DNA of 64,000 bases from Castor canadensis (Eukaryota > Chordata > Mammalia > Rodentia > Castoridae), in the NCBI RefSeq assembly GCF_047511655.1, contig NC_133399.1:4343333-4407332 (forward strand), given 5' to 3'. Shown here piece after piece: positions 23,721-33,899 of the stretch (its first letter is position 1; each line of letters opens with the position of its first letter). The notes under the pieces are model-generated. The model was not told the origin of the DNA. It did not search any database and saw only the letters and a program-made list of their open reading frames with translations. The translations under genes and the position numbers were made by a program.

Positions 23721-23989
23721 GAATTCTTTTGTTGCTGTTGTCTCAAGCCTGAGCTGCAGCACACTATTTTTTTGTGTGTGTGATACTGGGGTTTGAACTT
23801 ACCAGTGTGATATCTTTCATGTATATTCTGATAATGGAATGAAGACATCTCAACATAGCTTACATATATAAGTTTGTGACTGTGAATTATCTCATTTGTG
23901 TAAAGGACAATGGCACTTTTACTATGCTAAAAGCAGTGTGGACTTTCATGGTTTCATGGTAGTGAGATAAGTGAATAGTACCCTACCTG

Positions 23990-24290
23990 GCTTTCCTATA
24001 CTTACTCTCTAATGTAAGTTTGTTCATGTTTCTTAAGATCATTGGAAGTAAAAAATTTTTCCCACATTACTTATATCCAAAGGTCTCTCCTGTATGAGTC
24101 CTATAAAGGCAGCAGAGACATGTGAATGCTTTTTCACAATTCCCATATCCATAAGGTTTGTCTCCAGTGTGAGTTCTTTCATGAGTAAAAAGGAACTGAG
24201 CACTTCCTCTGTGACTCTACCAAGAAACATTAGGAAGCCTCTGTGTGGTAAATTACAGACCATCAAAAACTTAAAACTAATACGACTAAT
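23990..24290 (-). pseudogene. Isolated zinc-finger remnant
   Basis: The minus strand translates to [18 protein letters not shown], then [11 protein letters not shown], a stop, and CGKNFFTSNDLKKHEQT after a shift in a T-run. These are two to three C2H2 units with a lost Cys in the first CxxC and at least one stop. It is separated from the 26.1-27.1 kb remnants by a block of SINEs (24.39-25.97 kb). It is either the distal end of the same ancestral array or a separate zinc-finger pseudogene on the same strand. Confidence 0.65.
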
Positions 24291-24388
24291 GAAAGACAAC
24301 TCAGATAAAGGTAGTTTTTATTTATCAGACAGAGCATAATTAACCAAGAAGTGTAGCATATATCCTTAGAAACAGACCGATTTCAATG

Positions 24389-24570
24389 GATGCCCCAGCA
24401 TCATGCCCATAATCCTAGTTTGTCAGGAGGCAGAAATCAGTAGATTTGTGGTTTAAAGTCATACAAAGTCCAATCTCAAAAATCACCAGCCTACCAGAGT
24501 AGGTCAAGTGGTAGAGTGCCTGCCCAGTAAACACGAGGACCTGAGTTTGAATACCAAATAGGTTGGTTTG
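24389..24570 (+). mobile_element. Dimeric SINE
   Basis: 'atgcccataatcctagtttg', 'aggaggcagaaatcagtaga', then 'ggtcaagtggtagagtgcct' and 'gacctgagtttgaatacc'. Confidence 0.8.
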
Positions 24571-24724
24571 AAAAAATCATGCCATCTAATGGTATTGTGT
24601 ACAAATCTCTAATTCCAACAACACAGTGTACAACTATGGAACAAAATCCACATTGCAAAGTACAGTAGGTAGAATAAATGCCTTAAAGCATCTGAAATCA
24701 TTGGAATAAGAAAGCAATCCCCAG

Positions 24725-24960
24725 ACCTGGGCAACAATAGTTCACACAATAATCCCAGCTACTAAAGAGGAGGAATCAGAAGTTCATTTTGACATCAGCT
24801 TTGGCAAATATTTTGAGGGACCCTATCTGGACAATACTTAACACACATAAAAGGGCTGCTGTAGTGGCTTATATCATACAGTAGCTATATAACAAGCAAG
24901 AAGCCCTAAGTTCATGTCTGAGGGCCAGCCCACCCCCAGAAAAAAAAAAAAAAGAAAGAA
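24725..24960 (+). mobile_element. Dimeric SINE with A-rich tail
   Basis: 'cacacaataatcccagctac', 'gggctgctgtagtggcttat' and an A-run at 24940-24953 followed by (GAAA)n. Confidence 0.8.
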
Positions 24961-25487
24961 ACTGATCCCTGAGTCACATAAGGCCCAAATTTGTAGTCCT
25001 TTCAGGAAAACAAAGAGGCCCAAATTGTACTTCCACCAGAAGGATTATGGATAAATGTTTGGAGAAGTTTACATAGAAATAAAGTTGAAAAAAGAAAGAA
25101 TGAAGAATGAAGGGAAGGGAAGTTACAGATAGAGAAAGAAGAGTTTTAAAATGATCTATAGTCAATATTAATAAACAATCTTGAAACTATATTAAACATG
25201 GCATATCAAAAGACACAGATTAACAAATAGATCTCAGTAGAAAGTAAAGAAGTCTTCACTGGGTTTCAATGTAAACAGAAAAGTGATTCTTGACAGAAAA
25301 GGCATCATACAATGGTGGTCAAAACCACAATCTCTTTAAAACAAGAGTAAGGACAAGTCCAGGTTCTACTTGAAAACAAGCTTTCTGTTTTCACCTATGT
25401 CCTGGACAGTACACAAACTGCATTGAGAAATAAGAAAGATAAAATCTGAACAATTTCACAAGTATCATGTCACATGTTTTTCATCCC

Positions 25488-25690
25488 AGTGTTTGGGAAT
25501 GGGTTGGAACAACCTAAGTTCAAAGTCAGCCTAGGATACCTATGCAACTAAAAAGGACCCTGTGGCAAGGACATTGAAAGTAAAAAGACAAACAAAGGCA
25601 AAGTTGCTGAAGTGGTAGAAAACCTGGGTAGCAAGAATGAGGCCAAGTCCAGATTCCAGTCCCATATAAGAGACAAACTTAAGCAACCCC
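25488..25690 (+). mobile_element. Dimeric SINE, diverged
   Basis: 'caaagtcagcctaggatacc', 'gttgctgaagtggtagaaaa', 'cctgggtagcaagaatgagg' and 'attccagtccca'. Confidence 0.65.
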
Positions 25691-25799
25691 TCCTAGCACT
25701 TAGGAAGTCTATTGATGCAGGATCCCATGAGGTTGTTTTTATAGGCTGGCAACTAGAATAAGAAACATAAAGGTTGTTTTAAGAGAAATATTTAGAAAT

Positions 25800-25965
25800 A
25801 GATAACCAGTTTCCAGCATCTCAGTTCTGTAATCCTAGTACTTGAGAGGGTGAGCCAGGAGGATCTTGGTTGGAAGTCAGATGGGCAAATAGTTCAAAGG
25901 CTCTTGCTCCAAAATAACTAGGAGAAAACAGACTGGATTGGATGTGTGGCATTGAGGTGGAGTCC
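25800..25965 (+). mobile_element. Dimeric SINE, head half
   Basis: 'gttctgtaatcctagtactt', 'ccaggaggatcttggttgga', 'caaatagttcaaaggctc' and 'aataactaggagaaaacaga'. Confidence 0.7.
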
Positions 25966-26169
25966 CTTCCCTGAAAGGACAAAACCATGAGGCGAATTTT
26001 CTCTTCATGTCATGTTTCGTCATATCACTGGAGGAAAGCAGGTGACATGGCATGCTTTTGTTAACAAAAGTTAGATAACCTGGGCAGTCTCATGAATGAA
26101 AGAATGGAGTTCCCTCATGTTGCTAAAAGGAAGCAGGATAATTCAAAGCTTTCCCTCATTACTTCAATG

Positions 26170-26440
26170 CACAAAGTTATGTTCCAGTACAACACCTTGA
26201 GTATATTTTTGAATAATGAGAATGAAAGAAGACATTCCCACATATTTTACATCTATAAGGTTTGTAACAGATTGTAGTATTTCAATTCTTTGATGGTGGA
26301 TGGAATGAATATAGACAGCTTCATTGTGCTTACACCTATAGATTTACTCTCCAGTGTGAGGACTCTCCAGTTTGAGGTCATGGAAATGAGCGAAGACTTT
26401 TCACATTGCTTTCCTAATGCAATTATTTTCTATTGTTAAC
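26170..26440 (-). pseudogene. Far remnant of the zinc-finger array
   Basis: On the minus strand 26190-26280 reads NKPYRCKICGNVFFHSH, a recognisable finger start. 26340-26420 gives KQCEKSS followed, in a shifted frame, by a linker-like HTGE. Stops and frameshifts are frequent. It continues the decayed array of 26590-27143, with about 150 bp of unrecognisable sequence between. Confidence 0.55.
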
Positions 26441-26589
26441 TTTGTATATTTTGGAGCAGCACTGCAATGTGTGAAGACGTATCTATATTATGCATATGTA
26501 CAGCACTGTAATCTAATGTGGATTGTGTCATTTCAAAGATTATTGGGAAAAGAATGCATTCCAAAATTATCCACTTTGATAAGGTTTCT

Positions 26590-27143
26590 GACTTCATTCA
26601 TATCTTTCAAGAAGATTGGGATATATGAATGCTTTAACACATTTGCCATACCTGAGAGTTTTTACATCAGGAGGTATTTCAGGTGCATGAAGGGTACTAG
26701 AAGTAAGGAAGGCTTTCCATATTTTTAACTTTTGGGTTTGTCCTCTGTGAGTTTTTTCATGAGTATGAAGGATAGTGGATAGAGTGTACATTGTCTATCA
26801 TTCCTTACATTCATAGAGCTTCTCTGTAGAGTGAGTTCCCATTTGTTAATGTCCCTGGAAATTGGTCACATCCATAGATTTTCTCTCTAATGTAAGTTCC
26901 TTTTCTCTCTAATGTAAGTTTTCTTTACTAATGTAAGTACTGGGGCATAAGAACAGTTTGTACACATTGCTTACATCCATAGGGTTTCTCTCCAATGTGA
27001 GTTCTTTCAGGGCTTCAAAGGTGACTGGAATGATTAAAGACTTTCCCACATTGCTTACATCCACAGGGTTTCACTGTGGCATGAGTTCTCTCATGAATAT
27101 GAAGGGTACTGGAAGAAGTGTAGGCTTTCCCACGTTGCTTACA
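26590..27143 (-). pseudogene. Decayed zinc fingers beyond the stop codon
   Basis: Immediately after the TGA at 27146-27144 the coding-strand sequence keeps zinc-finger form: [21 protein letters not shown], then a linker, then [14 protein letters not shown] followed by a second TGA. Another partial finger GYKQ/CKQC-type segment ends near 26950. Further down, 26594-26791 still translates to KAFLTSSTLHA and KCVKAFIYPNLLERYE, weak finger echoes. This is the former C-terminal part of the array, now with several stops and indels. It may lie in the 3' untranslated region of the present gene. Confidence 0.75.
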
Positions 27144-29109
27144 TCAAAAGGGTTTCTCTCCAGGGTGAGTTCTTTCATGTACTTGAAGGTTACTTGAATT
27201 AGTAAAGGTTTTCCCACATTGCTTACATGTATATGGTTTCTCTCCAGTGTGAGTTCTTTCATGTATTAGAAGGTGACTGGAAGAAGTAAAGGCTTTCCCA
27301 CATTGATTACACACATAGGGTTTCTTTCCAGTGTGAATCCTTGTATGTCTTTGAAGGTAACTGGAACAAGTAAAGGCTTTCCCACATTGCTTACATCCAT
27401 AGGGTTTCTCTCCAGTGTGAGTTCGTTCATGAATACGAAGGGTACTGGAACAAGTGTAGGCTTTCCCGCATTGCTGACATGCATAGGGTTTCTCTCCAGT
27501 GTGAGTTCTTCTATGTTTCTGAAGGTGACTGGAACGAGTAAAGGCTTTCCCACATTGCTTACATCCATAGGGTTTCTCTCCAGTATGAGTTCTTTTATGA
27601 ACACGTAGGGTACTGGAACAAGTGTAGGCTTTCCCACATTGCTTACACACATAGGACTTCTCTCCAGTGTGAGTTCTTTCATGTATCTGAAGGTGATTGG
27701 AAAGTGTAAAGGCTTTCCCACATTGCTTACATCCATAGGGTTTCTCTGCAGTGTGAGTTCTTCTATGTCTCTGCAGGTGACAGGCTTTAGGGAAGGCTTT
27801 CCCACACTGCTTACATACATAGGGTTTCTCTCCAATGTGAGTTCTTTCATGTCTTTGAAGGTTAGCAGAATAAGAAAAGGCTTTCCCACATTGCTTACAC
27901 ACATAGGGTTTCTCTCCAGTGTGAGTTCTTTCATGCATTTGAAGGTTACCAGAATGAGTAAAGGCTTTCCCACATTGCTTACACACATAGAGTTTCTCTC
28001 CAGTGTGAATTCTTTCATGTATTTGAAGGTGAATGGATCGAATAAAGGCTTTCCCACATTTCTTACATTCATAGGGTTTCTCTCCAGTGTGAATTCTTTC
28101 ATGTATTTGAAGGTTACCAGAATGAGTAAAGGTCTTCCCACATTGCTTACATGCATAGGGTTTCTCTACAGTGTGAGTTCTTCTATGTCTCTGAAAGTTA
28201 CTGGAACCAGAAAAGGCTTTCCCACATTGTATACATGCATAAGGTTTCTCTCCAGTGTGAGTTCTTTTATGAATATAAAGGGTACTGGAACAAGTATAGG
28301 CTTTCCCACATTGCTTACATGCATAGGGCTTCTCTCCAGTGTGAGTTCTTTCATGTATTTGAAGGTGACAGGCTTGAGGAAAGGCTTTCCCACATTGTTT
28401 ACATCTATAGGGTTTGTCACCAGTGTGAGTTCGTTCATGAATACGAAGGGTACTGGAACAAGCGTAGGCTTTCCCACACTGCTTACATCCATAGGGTTTC
28501 TCTCCAGTGTGAGTTCTTTTGTGTTTCTGAAGGTGACTGGAACGAATAAAGGCTTTACCACATTGCTTACAAACATAGGATTTCTCTCCATTGTGAGTTC
28601 TTTTATGTTTCTGAAGCTGACTGGAACAAGTGAAGGCCTTCCCACATTGTTTACATCCATAGGGCTTCTCTCCAGTGTGAGTTCTTTCATGAATATGAAG
28701 TGTACTGGAACAAGAGTAGGCTTTCCCACATTGCTTACATGCATATGGTTTTTCTCCAGTGTGAGTTCTTTTATGTCTCTGAAGGTGACTGGAACGAGTA
28801 AAGGCTTTCCCACATTGCTTACATTCATAGGGTTTCCCTCCACTGTGAGTTCTTCTGTGTTTCTGAAGGTGACAGGCTTGAGTAAAGGCTTTCCCACACT
28901 GATTCCATCCTTGAGCCTTCACTACAGTCTGTATCCTTTCATGGATTAGAAGAACCTTGTGATCAGTGCAGGTTTTCCCATAAGCATTATATATATAGCT
29001 TTTACATGGTTTTAGTTTAAGCAGAGTTTCCTTGCTTACAATGTTCTCTGGAGTCTGTTGAAAGTATTGAACATGTTTCTGTCCATGCAGTCTCTCCAAC
29101 ACTTCAGGT
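27144..29109 (-). CDS. KRAB C2H2 zinc-finger protein, terminal zinc-finger exon
   Basis: This is the last exon of a KRAB zinc-finger gene, a family that binds DNA in the nucleus and usually represses retroelements through TRIM28. The acceptor AG lies at 29111-29110 after a T-rich tract, and the exon enters with one base that completes a codon. Frame from 29102 downward gives 652 codons. Residues 33-93 hold two degenerate fingers: the first lacks most ligands and the second reads GWNQCGKAF, so its first Cys is lost. From residue 94 (28823) come 20 consecutive CxxC...HxxxH fingers with 28-residue spacing and TGEKPY-type linkers. Five of them are near-identical CGKAYxCSSTL fingers. The frame ends in TGA at 27146-27144, just after the linker HPGEKPF of the last finger, where related fingers have GGA. 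I cannot name an orthologue. The gene looks translatable but C-terminally truncated relative to its ancestor. Confidence 0.88.
27147..28823 (-). repeat. 84-bp tandem repeat: 20 zinc-finger units
   Basis: The DNA under the finger array is a 20-copy tandem repeat of 84 bp. Each unit contains a near-constant linker core ('actggagagaaaccct' on the coding strand) and a variable helix segment. Three-finger blocks are closely related: fingers 1-3 (about 28823-28572) and 16-18 (about 27563-27312) share RSSH, CSST and CSS(Q/Y) helices in order. The period also produces long open frames on both strands that are not genes. Confidence 0.9.
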
Positions 29110-29719
29110 CTATAAAAAAGAGAAAGATTACCATTGTTATCCTATTAATGATTTATTAAGAGAAGTGATGATGTTCATTCCTGTAAGGATTTATGAACAT
29201 AAATATACTAAATGTTCTGCAGCAGGGCCTGAGGACAGCTATTACCAAAAAGTGTTTGACAAAACTGAAAGAGTTTTACTACATAGAAATACACTTAAAG
29301 TTCTTATTGAGGTGCCTTGGATCAAATGCATATAGGATCATGAAATAGAAGAATGAACATGAGGAGATAGCTTGAAAAATGTGCCAGTCTATGCCAGTGC
29401 ACATGACAGTACAACTCTGATGGAATTTGACATGATATAGCTAAATAAACATGTGCATACACTGGGGTTGTTTTTATATATTGGGCAACTGGACAGTATC
29501 TCTTGTGACATCTTGGGACAAAACATGTTATGAATACTGGCACATATCAAGTTTTGAATTTTCTGATTCTGGAAGCTTAACTTATTTTCCCAATCTTAGA
29601 GAACTTTTCACTGATTTCAGCAATTTACAAGTGGAAGTTGGGGTCTCATTTCCTTGGTTTTCAAACTTCTTGTCATGCCACATTTGATGTTCACAGTTTC
29701 AGTTATAAGTAGAAATTAC

Positions 29720-29771
29720 CTCATATTTCTACTGGGATTTCTGAAGTCCTCTTCAATATTTGCATTTTCTT
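29720..29771 (-). CDS. KRAB-b-like exon of the zinc-finger gene
   Basis: Read on the minus strand, this 52-bp exon is preceded by AAAAG and followed by a GTAATTT donor (GT at 29719-29718). With one base carried from the KRAB-A exon it translates to a stretch containing ENANIEEDFRNPSRNM, matching the usual KRAB-b pattern (WEDxNIEExCxxSRR) without its tryptophan. It leaves two bases, which the zinc-finger exon completes, so the frame is kept. The usual b-box exon is 61 bp. Extending this exon by 9 bp to 29780 gives exactly 61, but the two bases before that point are AT, not AG. Use of the AG at 29773-29772 is inferred. Skipping this exon would frameshift the fingers. Confidence 0.65.
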
Positions 29772-29902
29772 CTTTTGTTTATGAGATAGAGATAGAAAAA
29801 TAATTAATATTTAATCAATATGAAAGAACAATTTGACACCTCAGCTATTTTCATAGTATAAAATGATCATGCAGGTATATGAACCATTACTGTCCCTTTT
29901 TA

Positions 29903-30100
<198 letters not shown>

Positions 30101-30102
30101 CT

Positions 30103-30750
30103 AATGTGTCCCACACACATTTGTGAGAATAAATGAGATTGTCACAGAACTGCAAACAGACAATCTTTGCATAATTAATTCATAATGTGATGTTGTCTTC
30201 ACATATTCAATGCATTTCATTTTTAACACACTCATCTTCCATCTATACCCACAGGCAATTCATACTAATTCTGACATCTCCCTAGACCTATTTGTTAAAT
30301 TCAAAGCAGAACATGGTCACAAAAATTATGTGTTATACACTGCAATTGTAGCAATCCACTAATAAATTCCTTCAACTTACTTCCCATTATAGTAATATCA
30401 GGTGAAAAGGGACTGCATGAATAATGTTATAACTGCAAGAGTGAAACTTTCTTTTCTGCTGTTATTGCAGAACTGCTAATGGGATGAACCTTACCAAACT
30501 GTATATAAATTGTAAAAAGGAGAGAGTGTCCTGAAGCAATTTATTCCAACAATATCCTATTCTATATATACTATTCATAATTGTTTGCACATATCAGCAA
30601 TGTTCACCCTAAGGAGTCTGTAGTAAGATAACCCACAATGCACTGTTGGTGAATAGTCGAAGGTTGGTATGACAATATTTAATATCTCTAATTAAACATT
30701 CTTTTCCTGAATTAGGTTTGTCCTTATTGACTATATCAAAAGAGGACAGT
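30103..30750 (-). other. Intron upstream of the KRAB-A exon
   Basis: AT-rich, unassigned sequence lies between the KRAB-A acceptor and the low-copy repeat starting near 30750. I found no candidate first exon here. The phase-0 acceptor predicts an upstream exon ending at or after an ATG; where it lies is unknown. Confidence 0.4.
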
Positions 30751-31166
30751 GCAGTGGAGGTAGGCCATTTTGACAAACTCCTGAGTCTGGAACTTTATCA
30801 CTGAAAGGTCCCTGCATTGTCCTATGTCTGGGAACTACTAGCAAGGGTCAGTTGCTGATCCAGTGAGTGCTGGCCTGGAGAGCTGGTCTAGCTATAGGGG
30901 AAATGGCTCAAGTGAGGTCAGGGCAGAGGTCCATGTGGTGGGAAACTGGTCAGATATGCAGATGACAGAGGGTATTTCTTTCCACTTGGATTACTGGTAG
31001 CAAAAAATATTAAGGACAAATTGTCAAATGTTGCACAAAATTAAGGCCTACTGGAAAACTTTGAAAAACCTATATTACTTCACTGATAAATCCAACACAG
31101 ACGTAAATCAAAGTAGAAACACCTTATCAACTGATAAAATGAATACAGTCAGTATCATGTTCAATT

Positions 31167-31263
31167 AAGCAGCACATACTCTGAAATTGAAATGGTACAG
31201 AGAAGGTTAACATGGCCAAGCACAAGGATGACATGCAAATTCCTGAAGCATTACATGTTTTTT
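31167..31263 (+). pseudogene. U6 snRNA pseudogene
   Basis: The sequence reads 'agcacatactctgaaattga', 'tggtacagagaaggttaaca', 'aaggatgacatgcaaattcc' and ends with a T-run, about 97 bp and near full length. Substitutions across the ACAGAGA to AGC region, and its placement in a repeat, make it a pseudogene rather than a working spliceosomal RNA gene. Confidence 0.9.
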
Positions 31264-31639
31264 AAAAAGACAGTACCCATGAAACTCAAACATAACATAC
31301 AGAATTATGTCAAGTTAATCCACATACTTTCTTTTATTGAGCTGTTATTATTTCAAGTATGGTGCTGCCAATGTCCAACTATGTACTATAGCACTTCATC
31401 CTGCCTCAGGTTCCATTGCAGCTGGGTATACAAGTAGGAATCAGAATGATAAACAGAAAGCTTCAGTTCAGGAGTAAAAATTGGATACACATAGTATTTG
31501 AGAATGATTTAAAAAACACATTTGTAGTTTGGTTGTGTTCCATGGAACATTCTGCACAAATTTATAATTTGATCCTGTTATGTATACAGCATTCAAGTAC
31601 ATGAAGAACTTTAACTTTTTTTACAAAAGATTGTATGTG

Positions 31640-31735
31640 TTAGTCATTGAAACAGGGTCTCCCTATTTAGTCCTGGCAGCCCTAGACTTGCTGTATTGCT
31701 TGATGGACCTCAAACCTGTCATCTATCTGTCTTTA
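31640..31735 (-). mobile_element. B1-like SINE fragment
   Basis: 'gaaacagggtctccctattt' and 'agtcctggcagccctagact' fit the reverse of B1. Partner of 7140-7222. Confidence 0.7.
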
Positions 31736-32383
31736 CTGAAGATGTTTGTCAAAACGCACCAAGTGTAATGACAGGTTTCAATCTTTCTCACATTAACATT
31801 TGTGAGAAAGATGCACCCTTTTGCACATCTCTTATAGTCAAATGTTCTCTTGATAAAATCATCTACCATGTCTGTGAAGGAAACCAAGCCAAGTACAAGT
31901 GGCAACACATGCTCATGTCAGTGGCTCCTACCACATCCCACACCATCTACAAGAAGAACTGTGAAAGCCTCAGCAGTTGGGGCAGAGACTGTCTTTGCAA
32001 GAACTTACTTCAGTTCAGAGTCATCACACTCTCATTCACCATCTATATACACATATCACATAGTACTTCTGACATCTCATTGGAACTATTTTTTAAATTG
32101 AAAGTAGAACATAAACAGCTATTTGGTAGCTGGTCCCAAAAACTTCAATGTTGTACAATGGGATTCTAGCACTTCCCATTACAAATCCCTAGGACTTGTT
32201 CCCATAAAAGTACCACCAAGTGTCCTAAGACTGAATAATGTTATAGATGCATGAGAAAAGTTGCATGTCTACTGGTATCTGGGAACTGCTATTGGGATGA
32301 ATGTGAGCAATTTAACTATAAAAAGGGGAGAGGGTTCTGAAGCAATTACACCAACAACATACTACTGTAAGTAATAAATTTAG

Positions 32384-33880
32384 CTGGGAGAGTGGCTCAA
32401 TTGGTATAGTGCTTTCCTTAACAATCACAAGACCCTGTATGATAAGTTAGCAAATAAATAGGTAAAGGATTTCAGAAAGATTGTACTACACTAGTTAAAT
32501 ATACAACACATCATTTTGCTGAAGTTATGCTAACTATCTGAACTTCAAAATAACAGAAGAACACCATTCACACAGAACAAAGGAGCAGCCAAAGAAGAAT
32601 GATAGGCAGAAAGGAAGAGGTGAGATGGGGCAAGAGAAACAGGAAGGAACACGTAGGAGAAATACTCAACACTCCAGGCTATCAGTGTAGTGCAAGCAGT
32701 AGCATACAAAGAAGTTGTTTAATTCTGAATAGAAAAGTGTAATAAACTAGAACATTCCATGTATTGGCAAATTGCAGGATAAGCAACCATCCATAAAACT
32801 TCACATAAATTCATACACTATCAAAATTTCCTAGTAAATTTAAATTATCCATAATCTACAGAGCACCAATCCCTCCACCCCTTTCCTAAAAGAATATTCT
32901 GCTAACAGGGAAAAACACTAGAGCAAGTTTACATAATTAAAATGAACAAAATATTTTTGGTCAACCTCACCACTAGGAATATGGTTTATGAGCTTCATTG
33001 TTAAACATTTATTGCTGCAGAAATTGTCATATACCCACTTTAAGGTTAGTGAAATACTGAGAATCATCTTCTGACTCCGTCACCTTAGTAAGCTATCTTG
33101 ACCTCTGTCAATGCACGTTTGAGATGTTTTAATTACTGTTTATTTTCATAAATATTGTGATTGCTCTTCCACAATTTTAGATTTGCTTAGTATATCCTCA
33201 TGATTTATGCCTAATTGCTACCTATGAAGTCTATTCAATATTTATCTTTTCTTAATGAATTATGCTTCACTTTTGCCCAACTTCAGTGTCTTGCCTGAAT
33301 TTATCTCACACAACACATAAGTACCAAGAAAGGACACATCTGGTAACATTACCAAACATTCCCTAAAACACCCAAATATTATGACCTCTGCTGTATTTCT
33401 TTGCCATCACTTTTGATAACAAATATGTAGAGTTATCAACACTACCAACTTTCAAATATCAATTGAGTGTCCTACAATTCAACTCTGACTCCATGCAGAG
33501 TTGAGAACAGTCCCTCCAACTTCTGGGGATCAGTGAGAGACAGAAAACCAACCATAGCACATGTGTGCTATATCTGGTAACACTAGTCACTTCCAAAAGT
33601 CATAGAGAGGTATTGCCCTGACAAAACTCATTAGAATATATTCAAACATTGCCTGAATAGGGCTTCATAAAAAAATGAAATGCACTCCTATTGCCTTAGA
33701 AATTTCAAGTATTTCAGAATCTCTGTTCTAGAAACTGACACAATGAAGAAAAATTTAATTTATACTACAAACACACTCGGTGTTCAAAATACACCGACTT
33801 TTTGCCCCATGAGAAAAAATGAAAGGCGTCTTTCTCTGAGCCTGGACCTCCTACACTTGTCTTCCTTGTTACAAATTACA
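32384..33880. other. SINE tail remnant and unassigned AT-rich DNA
   Basis: A SINE-like 'agagtggctcaattggtata' occurs at 32390-32440. The rest shows no gene, and open frames are short. Confidence 0.35.
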
Positions 33881-33899
33881 TTGTCTAACCAAATACCTG

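Larger units (their letters stand above)
24300..26170. other. SINE-rich block between finger remnants
   Basis: Apart from the SINEs listed separately I see no gene here. Sequence at 24960-25480 and 25970-26170 is AT-rich and unassigned. It probably represents insertions and neutral sequence that spread the ancestral zinc-finger 3' region apart. Confidence 0.5.
30750..32370. repeat. Inverted low-copy repeat, arm 2 (L1-free)
   Basis: Reverse-complement partner of 6490-8990. It carries the U6 pseudogene at 31167-31263, an empty L1 site at 31333-31347 and a B1-like fragment at 31640-31735. The frame at 31696-32169 is open for 157 codons, but it is not conserved as a whole in the paralogue and resembles no protein I know. 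Confidence 0.85.

Noticed and set aside
27147-28823. Regular 84-bp repeat resembling an array with spacers
   Set aside because: It is coding tandem repetition of C2H2 fingers, not a CRISPR array. The repeats vary throughout and the host is a mammal.
27273-28949. Long open frames on the plus strand (up to 436 codons) and extra minus-strand frames across the zinc-finger exon
   Set aside because: They are shadows of the 84-bp finger repeat. The products are periodic strings such as [19 protein letters not shown] with no family resemblance, and the minus-strand +1 frames mirror the same period.
31696-32169. 157-codon open frame in the 31-kb repeat arm
   Set aside because: It overlaps a B1-like fragment at its start, is only partly open in the inverted paralogue (6915-7160) and resembles no known protein.
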